A stretch of 64,000 nt of DNA from Gerris lacustris (lineage: Eukaryota; Arthropoda; Insecta; Hemiptera; Gerridae), in assembly GCA_951217055.1 (NCBI GenBank), contig OX578276.1, forward strand, positions 153,583,482 through 153,647,481, given 5' to 3'. The notes under the pieces are model-generated. The model was not told the DNA's origin. It did not search any database and was given only the letters and a program-made list of their open reading frames with translations. Shown here one piece after another: positions 32,908 through 43,997 of this stretch. How positions within the stretch are numbered: position 1 is the first letter of the stretch; the number at the start of each line of letters is the position of its first letter. The translations under genes were made by a program, and so were the position numbers.

Positions 32908-33298
32908 TCTTCGTTGTTTGGGGGTCGATTATGGGTAATAGATTAAGAAGTTCAACTAAGGTGGATCTTTAAATTTGGCTATATTTCTCCCCTCTCCGGG
33001 GCATATTCATGCTTAAAAACATCTAAAAAAAAATGTCATTATAATTTTTTTCTTAAAAATCTAGATACATAAAATCAACAAAATAATAACAGATATCACA
33101 AAGCTAAAGGCAAAGACTCTTTCTTACCTTATCTTAAGACCTTAAGGAAACGGTGTTGACAAATTTTATAATAGGAGATTAATTTGTTGACCACATAGTG
33201 GTTCCGTCATAACAACGTCATCATTTTGTTAAACACATAAAACACCTTAGTTGAGCTTGTTTATCTATTACCCTTAATCGACCCACAAACAACGAAGA
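32908..33298. mobile_element. TIR MITE, ~390 bp, family D copy 1
   Basis: CTTCGTTGTTTGGGGGTCGA and its reverse complement (TCGACCCACAAACAACGAAG) close the element. It carries the TATATTTC.CCCCTCTCCGGG box at 32984. A related left end lies at 46508-46640. Confidence 0.75.
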
Positions 33299-33860
33299 GG
33301 ACAGACAATTGTTTAGAACTAAGGGGGGGGGGGGGTGCTAAAGTAAAAAAGTGCCCCAAAACCAGAGTCTTTCCACAAAATAATTTTTGTGGAGAATTTA
33401 CGGTAGGTTTTTATTTGCACTATTGACACCGATTCCACTTGGGCACTAATTCTTTATTTTTGTGCTTATTGAAGACTTGTGGCTAGTTTTAGAATGAGAC
33501 AATGAATGGCTGAGCAATTGCCTTGATTCAATTTGGTATAATATATGCCTCAAGAAAACTGTTGAACGATAATTATTCAAAATATGTATTAATACGAATA
33601 CAGCATAAATTCCTTTATCCACTCACCCCTTTAATTATTTAGACATAAAAATAAAAAATAAAAATGTTTAAATAATCAATAACTTCTAATGACAATATAA
33701 ACAAATTATATTTATATTTCCATTCAAAAAAATGATAAACAAAAAATGAATATCATATTTACTCATTACTCTATAAAATATTTTATAATAAATATAGAAC
33801 TAAATAATATAAATACGGTAATTTTCTTATTAAAACAGCAGCCACAACATTATCTTTTCA
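33299..33860. other. intergenic, no gene seen
   Basis: AT-rich with a G run at 33325-33336. No feature recognised. Confidence 0.35.
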
Positions 33861-33865
33861 AAAGG

Positions 33866-34281
33866 TTTGTTCCAACCATGCATTGAACCGTCCGCGGGAT
33901 CGTCACAGGCATGCGCAATGGATAAAAGCCGTTCCAAGCTGACTTGTGACAGTGTTTCGTACCGTCCACGAAACTGTTCCAACCCGGGCAGGGATCGTTT
34001 GCGAACCGTTCACTGTACAGTCCCAACGATACTCTAACAATACCATGTACTGGTTTGTATGACATGCGCAGTTATGTCAATTGTCTCAAACATCAACAGG
34101 AAGGTTCCCTAACTGTTAGGTTTCCTTGAATGTTTTTCATACAGTGCGAATTATAGTCCTAAACCCGTTCCAACCTGACATGATTTTATTACAATACAAT
34201 GTTAGCGCATGCGTATAAAACCTGTCCTAAACGATTCCCGAACGATACAAAGGACGGTACAAATAGCGGGGTTGGAACAAA
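33866..34281. mobile_element. TIR MITE, ~416 bp
   Basis: TTTGTTCCAACC and GGTTGGAACAAA form the ends. GTTCCAACC and GAACCGTT words recur internally in both orientations. The open frame on the minus strand arises from this. Target duplication not clear. Confidence 0.65.
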
Positions 34282-34778
34282 TCTACTATGTCTTATAAAA
34301 ACTGTTAAATTCAATAACATGTCAACAAATAAGGTTTAGGTGAGGTTTCCTTGCCTTACAGTATGAGCGTTACGTATTGTGACTTTTAACACTCAGATTG
34401 GCCAACCTAAACGAGGAAAAAAAAAAGCCCTAGGCCTGTGGGAGAGGTGGGATCAGTGACATTTTTTTTTGCCTAGTTGGTCGGGCCTTCTAGAATTCAA
34501 AATACTGACCTCTCATTGGCTCCCCACTCCAATTTTGAACCACCATGTATTAATAACTACTCTTTGAATTTAAATGAAATTCGGATAGTACGTCTTCATA
34601 TAGCCCCTGTTAGTTCCTTAATAATTTTTGTCTGCGTACATTTATAATCGAATAAAAAATGTTGTCCCTACTGCATGGGCTCAAGCGCTCCTAAACAGGG
34701 GCGCTTGACCTGATTTTTTTTCAGGCCTGCAATGTTGAAAAAAATAAAAATATGAATAATAAATAAAATTCAAATTTT
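34282..34778. other. intergenic, no gene seen
   Basis: No coding or repeat structure recognised beyond a short AAAAAAAAAGCCC run at 34420. Confidence 0.35.
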
Positions 34779-35040
34779 TAAGTTTTTGGTAGTATTCATA
34801 CTCCGGAAAGATTAATTAAATTTTACTTCAAATCAAATTATAATTATCAATAACTACGGGAATATAACCTGTAACGGATTAATAGGAGGACCCGTGGTTC
34901 TTGTCCCGGTGCTGGGGTCTATTTTTCTCTGTATGTCTCCCGTAGTTATTGATAATTATAATTTGATTTAAAGTAAAATTTAATCTTTCCATAGTATGAA
35001 TACTACCAAAAACTTAAAAATTTGAATTTCTAATAGATTG
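34779..35040 (+). repeat. tRNA-like unit inside inverted repeat, copy 2
   Basis: The arms 34779-34862 and 34937-35025 are near-perfect reverse complements (AGTTTTTGGTAGTATTCATA against TATGAATACTACCAAAAACT). Only the 3' half of the tRNA-like core (CCCGTGGTTCTTGTCCCGG) is left between them. Same architecture as 1211-1555. Confidence 0.7.
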
Positions 35041-35154
35041 TACTAGGTACAGGTACTAATTGAGTACTTTATAATTATAAGCGTAAATTCTCGATCTAGT
35101 TCTATTTCCGTGAATATTTGGCTTGCTAGATTTGTAGATAAGATTGAAAGCTTA

Positions 35155-35401
35155 AGGCGCGTCCACACTATGCCAGTTGGCAAGGCCAAGCGGCAAAGCC
35201 GTCTGGCCGACTTACGACTTCTTGCCATCTGGCTTTCTTTGATCCGGACCGACAACCGTCGGGTTCGGCTTGGCATGTCAAGTGGCACGTTTTGTGCCAA
35301 GCTTGGCAAATAGCAAATGCCAAGGGAGACGTCCACATTACACTTGGCAATGCCATTTGGCCTTGCTATTCCTTGCCGCTTGGCATAGTGTGGACGCGCC
35401 T
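35155..35401. mobile_element. Harbinger-like MITE, 247 bp, TSD TTA
   Basis: AGGCGCGTCCACACTATGCC and GGCATAGTGTGGACGCGCCT close it, flanked by TTA at 35152-35154 and 35402-35404. TTGGCAAG/CTTGCC words recur inside. The SINE-like unit at 1670-1690 shows the uninterrupted version of the flanks (AAAGCTTAATTCGGG), an in-window empty site. Confidence 0.85.
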
Positions 35402-35404
35402 TTA

Positions 35405-35580
35405 GATTCGGGGAATTCGTATCGGTAACGACAGAGATAAATCATTCTCCCGTATAGCTCAGTTGGTAAGAGCACCTGTAACGGATTTATAGGAGGACCC
35501 GTGGTTCAAGACCCGGTGCGGGGGTCTATTTTTCTCTGTATGTCTCCCGTAGTTATTGATAATTATAATTTGATTTAATG
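35405..35580 (+). repeat. tRNA-derived SINE-like copy with best-preserved core
   Basis: Leader GTATCGGTAACGACAGAGAT, then TATAGCTCAGTTGGTAAGAG (A box), then GTGGTTCAAGACCCGG (weak B box) and the CTCTGTATGTCTCCCGTAG tail. Looks tRNA-like from 35453 to 35526, but the stems are imperfect and the tail continues as in other copies, so a SINE rather than a tRNA gene. Confidence 0.7.
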
Positions 35581-35834
35581 TAAAAATAAAATATAAAGTA
35601 TTTATAATTCACTAAATTGAAAGTATGTATAACAATAATGAGTAAATGAACAATATGAAAAATAAGTTAAATATTGATTGATGTCATTAGAAGGGACATA
35701 CATTAAAAAAGATTTCATAAGAAAATAAAATGTTAAAAGATGAGTAAATTTCTGTCAAATCAGTAAAAAACCAAAGAAATCATTTCTAGAGTCAGTAAAA
35801 CATTTAATGATCAAGCAGAGGAAATTAGATTAAT

Positions 35835-36505
35835 AGTGATTTATGCACCTAGGGAGTAAAGTAAGCAATTATTCCCTGAGCGAAAAAGTTGGTTCTTGAG
35901 GCGAAGCCGAAGGAAACATGGTCCCTAAATCCCGAGGCGAAGCCGAGGGAATCAGACTCTTTAATTCCCGAGGCGCAGCCGAGAGAATAACTCTAATTAG
36001 CTCCTGAGGCGCAGCCGAGGTAGATAATTATCGCGAGGGGAATAATGGCACTTTACTCACGAGGTACATACAATATTTTATCTCCAGTAGGAAGAAAATA
36101 CACATTTTTGTCCATTGCACAGTTTTTATTTATTATTTTAATAAATAACAATAATTATTAGCACTTTTAATAGCAGATATAAGAGATTCAATATTAAAAA
36201 CAAATAAGAATTGAAATTAAACTGACATAGAATGTTATTTAGATGCAGGTTATAAACAATGAATCAATGATAAACATGGTCAAAAAAGCGCAGTGCTGCC
36301 AACCTGATTTCAACCATTTATTGTTGCCATTTATTATTGCCATTCATTTTCTACTATTTATAAAATAATTAAGTTGCAATCTTTACTTTTTTGCCCTACT
36401 TTACTTTTTCTCCCTACTTTTTGAGTTCAGGGATGAAATGACCTATTTTAGTCCCTCTAAACTATTTCAATATCATAACTTTTTTTCCCTACTGGAGATA
36501 AATGA
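35835..36505 (+). repeat. interspersed repeat family C, copy 2
   Basis: Direct copy of 30470-31150 with the same two nested pairs of inverted ends and the GAGGCGAAGCCGAGG words. Missing about 40 bp of the TTTTTCGCCC-type stretch present in copy 1. Confidence 0.72.
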
Positions 36506-36721
36506 TTTTTTTAAATAATTTTTCATTTTTGGTCAGTAAATCGGAATTAACTTGATATAACTTATTGTTGTTTTTATTCAAGAAAGACTAAATATCAAGG
36601 TAGAGCCGGAACTAACCGTGTGCATGGGGTCAGCCGCACACAGGCCTTAGCAGGTCTAGTTATGTCTTTGTATCAAGGGTATTGTTTAAATTTTTTTTTT
36701 ATAAACTCAATATGTTATGAC

Positions 36722-37019
36722 CACCGAGTATAGAGACGAAATAGAGTAGCTAGAGAGGGATGACAGATGACACCATTTTTCCCCACCACTAGAATACTAA
36801 GATTGAAACCTTCGTCCTGGTTGTCAAGTGGTCAGTTTTCAAATTATAATATAAACCCTTTTTAAATACCTGTCTCCTTTCATAACACTATCTTTTTACA
36901 CTGAGAAAAGTCTTGTATTTTATAGCTTGTTGGTATTCTAGGGGAGGGGGAATCTGGTGCCACTCCCCACTTCCTCCGGCCTAAATTATGACACCTCTAT
37001 TTAGTCTCTATACTCGGTG
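36722..37019. mobile_element. hAT-like MITE, 298 bp, degenerate 8 bp TSD
   Basis: CACCGAGTATAGAGAC at the left is mirrored by GTCTCTATACTCGGTG at the right. The flanks GTTATGAC and ATTATGGC agree in 6 of 8 bases. No frame. Confidence 0.72.
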
Positions 37020-37045
37020 ATTATGGCTTTAGTGGTTATGTCTGC

Positions 37046-37287
37046 CAGTGGCTTAGCTAGGGTAGCCCCCCGCAAGAACTTTTTGGGGGCCTTTCGTCGA
37101 AAGAAAATTTATGAGCAAAAAAAAAAAGTTCGTGACGTTCAGATCTGAATGGGGCCCCCCTGACAATGGTATAGAAGTATGAATCCCAGGTAGTTTGCTT
37201 TATAGGGGGCCCCCGTTAGCATTGGTACATTGGATTTGGGTCCCCCCCCGCAATGCGGGCCCGTGCGGGCCCATAGCTACGCCACTG
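37046..37287. mobile_element. hAT-like MITE, 242 bp, TSD ATGTCTGC
   Basis: CAGTGGCTTAGCTA and TAGCTACGCCACTG form the ends. ATGTCTGC is present at 37038-37045 and 37288-37295. The interior has G/C-rich stretches (CGGGCCCGTGCGGGCCC). Same family as 21933-22116. Confidence 0.88.
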
Positions 37288-38029
37288 ATGTCTGCCTTCT
37301 CTAGAATTGTTTTCATGGTGACCAACTCTTAAAAGAGCAAAAGGGAATAAAAACAAAATTCCCTAACAAATCAATAACAAAAAGTAAATAAATAAAAAAT
37401 CAACTTTTTATGTAAACAAATGTTAAATAAGTGACATTTTTCACGCAGCAGCAGGAAAATTAAATTCATATTTGAATGTAAACAATAAAAAAAACGTAAA
37501 TTACAGATAAATCAGTAGAGGGGGGAGAAAATTATGAATGTAAACAAAAGAGAATAAATGAAAAAAGAAAGGAATTAATATTTATGGAAAAACGAGGAAA
37601 TAGATTATTTTCATGTACACAAATGTCTGATGGATTAGTATATGGAAAAAAAAAACAAATTATTATTTTTCATATTTAAAAATACTGATATAATTAATAA
37701 TGCAATTAAATGTAAAATAAATTATCAGTATAAAAAAAAACTTTGTTAGTAAAAAGTAAACAATATACAATAAAACAACTTAATAATAATAAATCAATAG
37801 TTAAACAAAAACAAATAATTTGTATTATGTATATAAACATAACATAACAGGTGAAGAATAAATTATACTAAATGCATTAATGTAAGAAAAAATGAAAAAA
37901 ATATTTTAATATTTTCATGTAAACCAAAGAAGATAAATTCAAAAATGAAAAAATGTAAACAATGGGGAAAGTAAACAATAAAATTAAATACTGATAATTC
38001 AAGTATACTGATTATCAATTAAGAAATAA

Positions 38030-38125
<96 letters not shown>

Positions 38126-38665
38126 TAAATCAGTATTTTAAGAAATGAAGGTTTTTCATGAATAAGAAGAAAAAGAAAAAGTGAATTATTGATAAAGAAA
38201 TAGAAAAACAATGAAATTCAAATACAAATAAATGGAAAAAATATATATTTACAATTATATTATTATAAAAAAAAAACTAATTGTGAATCAGTATTAAAAA
38301 ATAATATAATTTAAGGCTCTTTTTATAAATAATATAAAAATATATATATGTATGAATACATAAAAGTAACAGAAATATATGTGTAAAATTGGGAAAAAAA
38401 TACTTTTGTTCATTGTACGGTAATAAATAATAAATATGGTAAAAAATAATAAATAATAAAATAAATAAATAAAAATAGCTTACAAGATATTTTTATAAAT
38501 TGTTAATACTTACTTAATAATTTTTATGTTCAGACAATTAAAAATAAAAAATAATAGTAATTACTCCAAAAGACATTAAAATATATAGATTTAAAAAAAA
38601 TGATTTATGATGGATTTTTATACACACAGAAGAAAGTAAATTTTAAAGGATATTTTATAAAAATT

Positions 38666-38722
<57 letters not shown>

Positions 38723-39130
38723 TTGTATAATACATATATAAATGATACAAATAAATATTATAAAGAAGTCCTGATCTCTTTTTGTTTCTATTTTTATTTT
38801 TTGTATGGGACATGTTACAGAAAGTTAAAAATACGATCTAATTAAAAGTTGTTTAATTTTTTTTATAATATTATTAATATTCTAGACGTTTATTGGGTTA
38901 AAAATAAAATTAATTGCAGACTACATTCATTGAGTAGTTTTCCTTGTGCGTCACTCAATATTGAAATTTTTTGGTTTTTTGTGGGTTTAGGGAAATTTGT
39001 CATTCTTTTAGAGGAAGGGGAGGGACACTCCAGTTCATAAACATATACACTGTGTTATATAAGTGTAAAGCTTAAGTATCCCCTAATTATTTTTTTTTGT
39101 GTCCCCACCATATCTAATATTTAATACTGA
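37288..39130. repeat. very AT-rich region with (AT)n microsatellites
   Basis: Almost only A and T. (AT)n at 38033-38122 and 38671-38718. Peptides of alternating Tyr-Ile that open here come from the microsatellites. No gene seen. Confidence 0.8.
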
Positions 39131-39534
39131 CTAAGATTTGGTTATCTTCAGTTAATTGATGACCAACTAAAGCAGTTTATTATCAGTTAAATTGTAACTA
39201 AATAAACCTTTTTATCATCAGTAAAATTATAACCAACTGAAGAAGTTTATAATCAGTTAAATTATTGCCAAATGAACCAGTTTATCATCAGTTAAATTAT
39301 GATCAAATGAACCAGTTTATCATCAGTTAAATTATGATCAACTGAACCAGTTTATCATCAGTTCAATTATAACTAAATAAACCAGTTTATCATCAGTTAA
39401 ATTATAATAATCAATCATTTTATCATCAGTTAAATTATGATCAACTGAAGCAGTTTATTATCAATTAAATTATAACCAAATAAACCAGTTTATCATCAGT
39501 TAAATTATAACGAACAACCATTTTATCCTCATAT

Positions 39535-39955
39535 AGGAAAAACAGACAGGAAGAGACAATACTTTGCAGACTGAGAATAGGACATACACGACTTACTCAC
39601 AGTTATTTGTTTGCTGGAGACAAAGAAAGACCAAGATGTAGACTATGTGACGATACTCTGACTGTAGCTCATATACTGACTGATTGCCAACAACTTGACC
39701 AACCTAGAATTACACACGACATATCAGACAACTTAGCAGACATTTTAGCAAACAACTTGACTCACGTAACTAAACTGATGCATTACATACAGGACGCTAA
39801 TTACTATACTGATATCTGAATTTAATTGTTATTTATTGGTTATTATTTATACACATTGTTTAACTACTGTTTAATTTAAATCTTGCATAGGCGCATATAA
39901 CCTTGTTGTTCAGTGCCTAAAATAAAATAAACTAAAAAAAAAAAAAAACTAAATA
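39535..39955 (+). pseudogene. I-like LINE 3' end inside the minisatellite
   Basis: The open frame from 39535 to the stop at 39817-39819 reads RKNRQEETILCRLRIGHTRL, then CRLCDDTLTVAHILTDC. This is the C-terminal zinc-finger-like tail found after RNase H in I/Jockey-group LINEs. It resembles the sequence at the very end of the window (63961-64000: REEAALCRLR). The UTR ends in an A-rich tail at 39938-39951. Strong 5' truncation. Confidence 0.85.
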
Positions 39956-40249
39956 AACCTGTTTATCATCAGTTAAATTATAAGAAACAACCAATTTATC
40001 ATCAGTTAAATTATGATCAACTGAACCAGTTTATCATCAGTTCAATTATAACTAAATAAACTAGTTTATCATCAGTTAAATTATGATCAACTGAACCAGT
40101 TTATCATCAGTTCAATTATAACTAAATAAACTAGTTTATCATCAGTTCAATTATAACTAAATAAACTAGTTTATCATCAGTTCAATTATAACTAAATAAA
40201 CTAGTTTATCATCAGTTCAATTATAACTAAATAAACTAGTTTATTGACA

Positions 40250-41172
40250 TGTCGCTGTCATGTCATTGTTTTTGTTTTGGTTTTGTTGTATGTATAATTT
40301 GAGTTGATGTGTGACCACAGTTTATTTATGAAATATAATAGTGTTTTAATTAGTCTTATATACTTCAATGGCGACGAGGCGAGGAAAGAACCGCGACGCA
40401 GACGAAGAGCAGATCGAAAAATACACGAAGCTGATAAAACTGCGCACGGGAGTAAGTAAACAAATAAACCGCATAAATGATTTTTTAGAAAATAAAGAAA
40501 TAGAAATTTCAGAAGTAAAAGCTCGAGAGACATTTCTTGAACAATTGTGGGAAAAGATCGCGAACTTACAAGAAGAGATACTGGACCTCCCACTGAATGA
40601 TAGGCTGTTGTCAAAGGATGAGAAAGATTTTATTCTAATAGAAAAATCGTACTTCCAAGGAAGGGCAGCAATAATAAAATTGATAAAAGAACATGATGAG
40701 TCTGCCAGGACTAATAAGGTAGTAAGTAAAGGTGAGACTTCAGGAATAAATTTACCTTTTACCCAATTTCAAGAGGAAGAGGCATTTGGAAATTTTATTA
40801 CGCGATTCGAAAACTATTTAGAAATAAAAGGTGAGGTTACACCTAAAATGAAAGTATTAATTTTTTTAAATGCCCTTAATCCAAAATTACACCAAATTAC
40901 GTATGAGCTTTGCGCGCCCGACGATCCTAGGGAAAAACAATTTGAAGAGTTGTCGAACATTTTAAGTAATCACTTAGACCCTAAACCGAGTATATGGACA
41001 CGACAACATAAGTTTATTTCTCGTTTGCAGAATCAGAATGAATCAGTCATCAGCTACGCGGCAGAGTTACGAAAACTTGGCTCTGACTGTAATTTTAATT
41101 GTTTGTGTAAACGATCAGTTTCAGAATTATTCTTAAAATTACATTCTTAAATTGTTGTTTTATTTATATAAT
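40250..41172 (+). mobile_element. isolated gypsy-type gag insertion in minisatellite
   Basis: Non-repeat sequence between two clean minisatellite borders (left ..TAGTTTAT, right ATCATCAG..), sharing only 2-3 bases at the junction. It contains a 118 bp leader with the inverted pair GACATG..CATGTC, the gag frame, and a short AT-rich 3' part without an LTR, pol or poly(A). Confidence 0.7.
40368..41150 (+). CDS. Gag-like protein, Ty3/gypsy type, C-terminally truncated (260 aa)
   Basis: An intact frame starting ATGGCGACGAGGCGAGG. Residues 1-120 are charged and helical (coiled-coil-like, rich in Glu/Lys). Residues 125-255 match the retrotransposon Gag fold (FGNFITRFENYLEIKGE, then MKVLIFLNALNPKL and VISYAAELRKLGSDCNF). 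The frame ends shortly after the point where the family usually continues into the last capsid helices and a zinc knuckle; neither is present. The N-terminal part recalls BEL/Pao-type Gag more than usual gypsy Gag, but that is a weak impression. Gag proteins assemble particles around retroelement RNA; this one is probably non-functional or, less likely, co-opted. Confidence 0.7.
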   Translation: MATRRGKNRDADEEQIEKYTKLIKLRTGVSKQINRINDFLENKEIEISEVKARETFLEQLWEKIANLQEEILDLPLNDRLLSKDEKDFILIEKSYFQGRAAIIKLIKEHDESARTNKVVSKGETSGINLPFTQFQEEEAFGNFITRFENYLEIKGEVTPKMKVLIFLNALNPKLHQITYELCAPDDPREKQFEELSNILSNHLDPKPSIWTRQHKFISRLQNQNESVISYAAELRKLGSDCNFNCLCKRSVSELFLKLHS

Positions 41173-41835
41173 TCTATATCATCAGTTCAATTATAACTAA
41201 ATAAACTAGTTTATCATCAGTTCAATTATAACTAAATAAACTAGTTTATCGTCAGTTCAATTATAACTAAATAAACTAGTTTATCATCAGTTCAATTATA
41301 ACTAAATAAACTAGTTTATCATCAGTTAAATTATGATCAACTGAACCAGTTTATCATCAGTTCAATTATAACTAAATAAACTAGTTTATCATCAGTTAAA
41401 TTATGATCAACTGAACCAGTTTATCATCAGTTCAATTATAACTAAATAAACCAGTTTATCATCAGTTCAATTATAACTAAATAAACTAGTTTATCATCAG
41501 TTCAATTATAACTAAATAAACTAGTTTATCATCAGTTCAATTATAACTAAATAAACTAGTTTATCATCAGTTCAATTATAACTAAATAAACTAGTTTATC
41601 ATCAGTTAAAATAAAAAACCAACTGAAGTTGTTGAAACAGATTTTTTAAATAAATATTAGATGTATTTTGGCAATAAAATAAACTAATAACATTTTGGTT
41701 TCTTTATAAGTATTCAAAATGACTAAGTCCAACTAAATCTTGCTAACAAAGATCATTTATGTACTTTCTATAACTGTCTTTTATAAATATATAATATATT
41801 ATATAATTATTTACATTTTCATATATATATTTGTA

Positions 41836-42066
41836 TAGGGTAAGCTCACCAAATGTTGCCAAATTTCACCTTAAAATGATTGTAATTACTATACGTTTTA
41901 GCATTTTATTCTTGCATATTGATGGCTCATATTAATAATTCAACCTTATTAACACCTTCTTGGTGTCATCTTGTGCAGTCTATCCATAGACTACTGTATA
42001 ACATAAATTTCAATAAAATTCCATTTTTTTGCAACTAGAGTGCCAACAATTGGCTAGCTTACCCTA
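41836..42066. mobile_element. Tc1/mariner-like MITE, 231 bp, TA target
   Basis: TAGGGTAAGCT..CCAA.TGTTG at the left is mirrored by CAACAATTGGCTAGCTTACCCTA at the right (18 of 20 positions pair), flanked by TA on both sides. Confidence 0.75.
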
Positions 42067-43270
<1,204 letters not shown>

Positions 43271-43282
43271 AAAAAAGCGTTT

Positions 43283-43715
43283 TATCTACGATTGATACGA
43301 AATATAAACATTATACCTTTGTTTAGATGCGTACAAAGTGATTCTTTTCGTACCTGTATTCATTGCGCATGCGCGTTCATAATTCTTCTTTTTTTTCGCC
43401 CTAATGTGGTAAAAACAGGAATTCTTCACCTTAACGCACGATTAGCGAGTTTATTTACATATAACAAAACTAATTTGCTGTTTGTTTAATTATAGTAACT
43501 GTTTATATCGAGGTTTTTAGTGAAAAACAATGAGTGATTTAAGTGATTATGACGAAAATGAGGAGAATAATACTCCTCCCGAAATAATTAATTCGGCACA
43601 AAATACAACTAATGAATTAATGCCATCTTAATTAAAGAGAAATGCGAACTTACATACAGGAAGTTTATTACATTTTATTTTTTGTATTTATTATTAAAGT
43701 CCACAATCGTTGATA
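43283..43715 (+). mobile_element. TIR element with recombinase-like leader, copy 3, TSD AAGCGTTT
   Basis: The best-bounded copy: the ends TATCTACGATTG and CAATCGTTGATA, with AAGCGTTT at 43275-43282 and 43716-43723. A short frame 43530-43631 starts MSDLSDYDENEENNTPPEII. After its stop, the other copies let one read on as a LSKEKYEL..Y..F-like block. An acidic start followed by such a block is typical of the N-terminus of Crypton-type tyrosine recombinases. The 8 bp duplication with inverted ends is hAT/P-like. The catalytic part is absent. Related copies: 10672 and 27226. Confidence 0.72.
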
Positions 43716-43997
43716 AAGCGTTTTATTTCCCTCTTAATTTGTGACGTTCACAAGTCCTAATAACAAGTAACACTTATCCTTTCCGACATTTTGTGAATCT
43801 TACTCATAATAAAGAACTTACTTACTGATAAGAACTTACTAAGCTGCTTATAAGAATTTACTAGGACACTTATAATAACTCACTTATCCATAAAAACTTA
43901 CTAACATTCTGATAAAAACTACTACTCATTGATCAAGTTTATCTTTAAAAAAAAACCACAGTAGCTCATAGTACGGGTAATAAAATAGACCGAAATC

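Larger units (their letters stand above)
39130..41625 (+). repeat. 35 bp minisatellite (second array), interrupted twice
   Basis: The unit ATCATCAGTTCAATTATAAC plus TAAATAAACTAGTTT recurs with 35 bp period. Diverged units (TTAAATTATGATCAACTGAACC) lie mainly on the left and near-identical ones on the right (40120-40245, 41165-41610). It is broken by a LINE 3' end (39535-39955) and by a gypsy-type gag piece (40250-41172). Confidence 0.92.

Noticed and set aside
39130..41625. Second 35 bp repeat array as CRISPR
   Set aside because: Same reason: tandem units without spacers.
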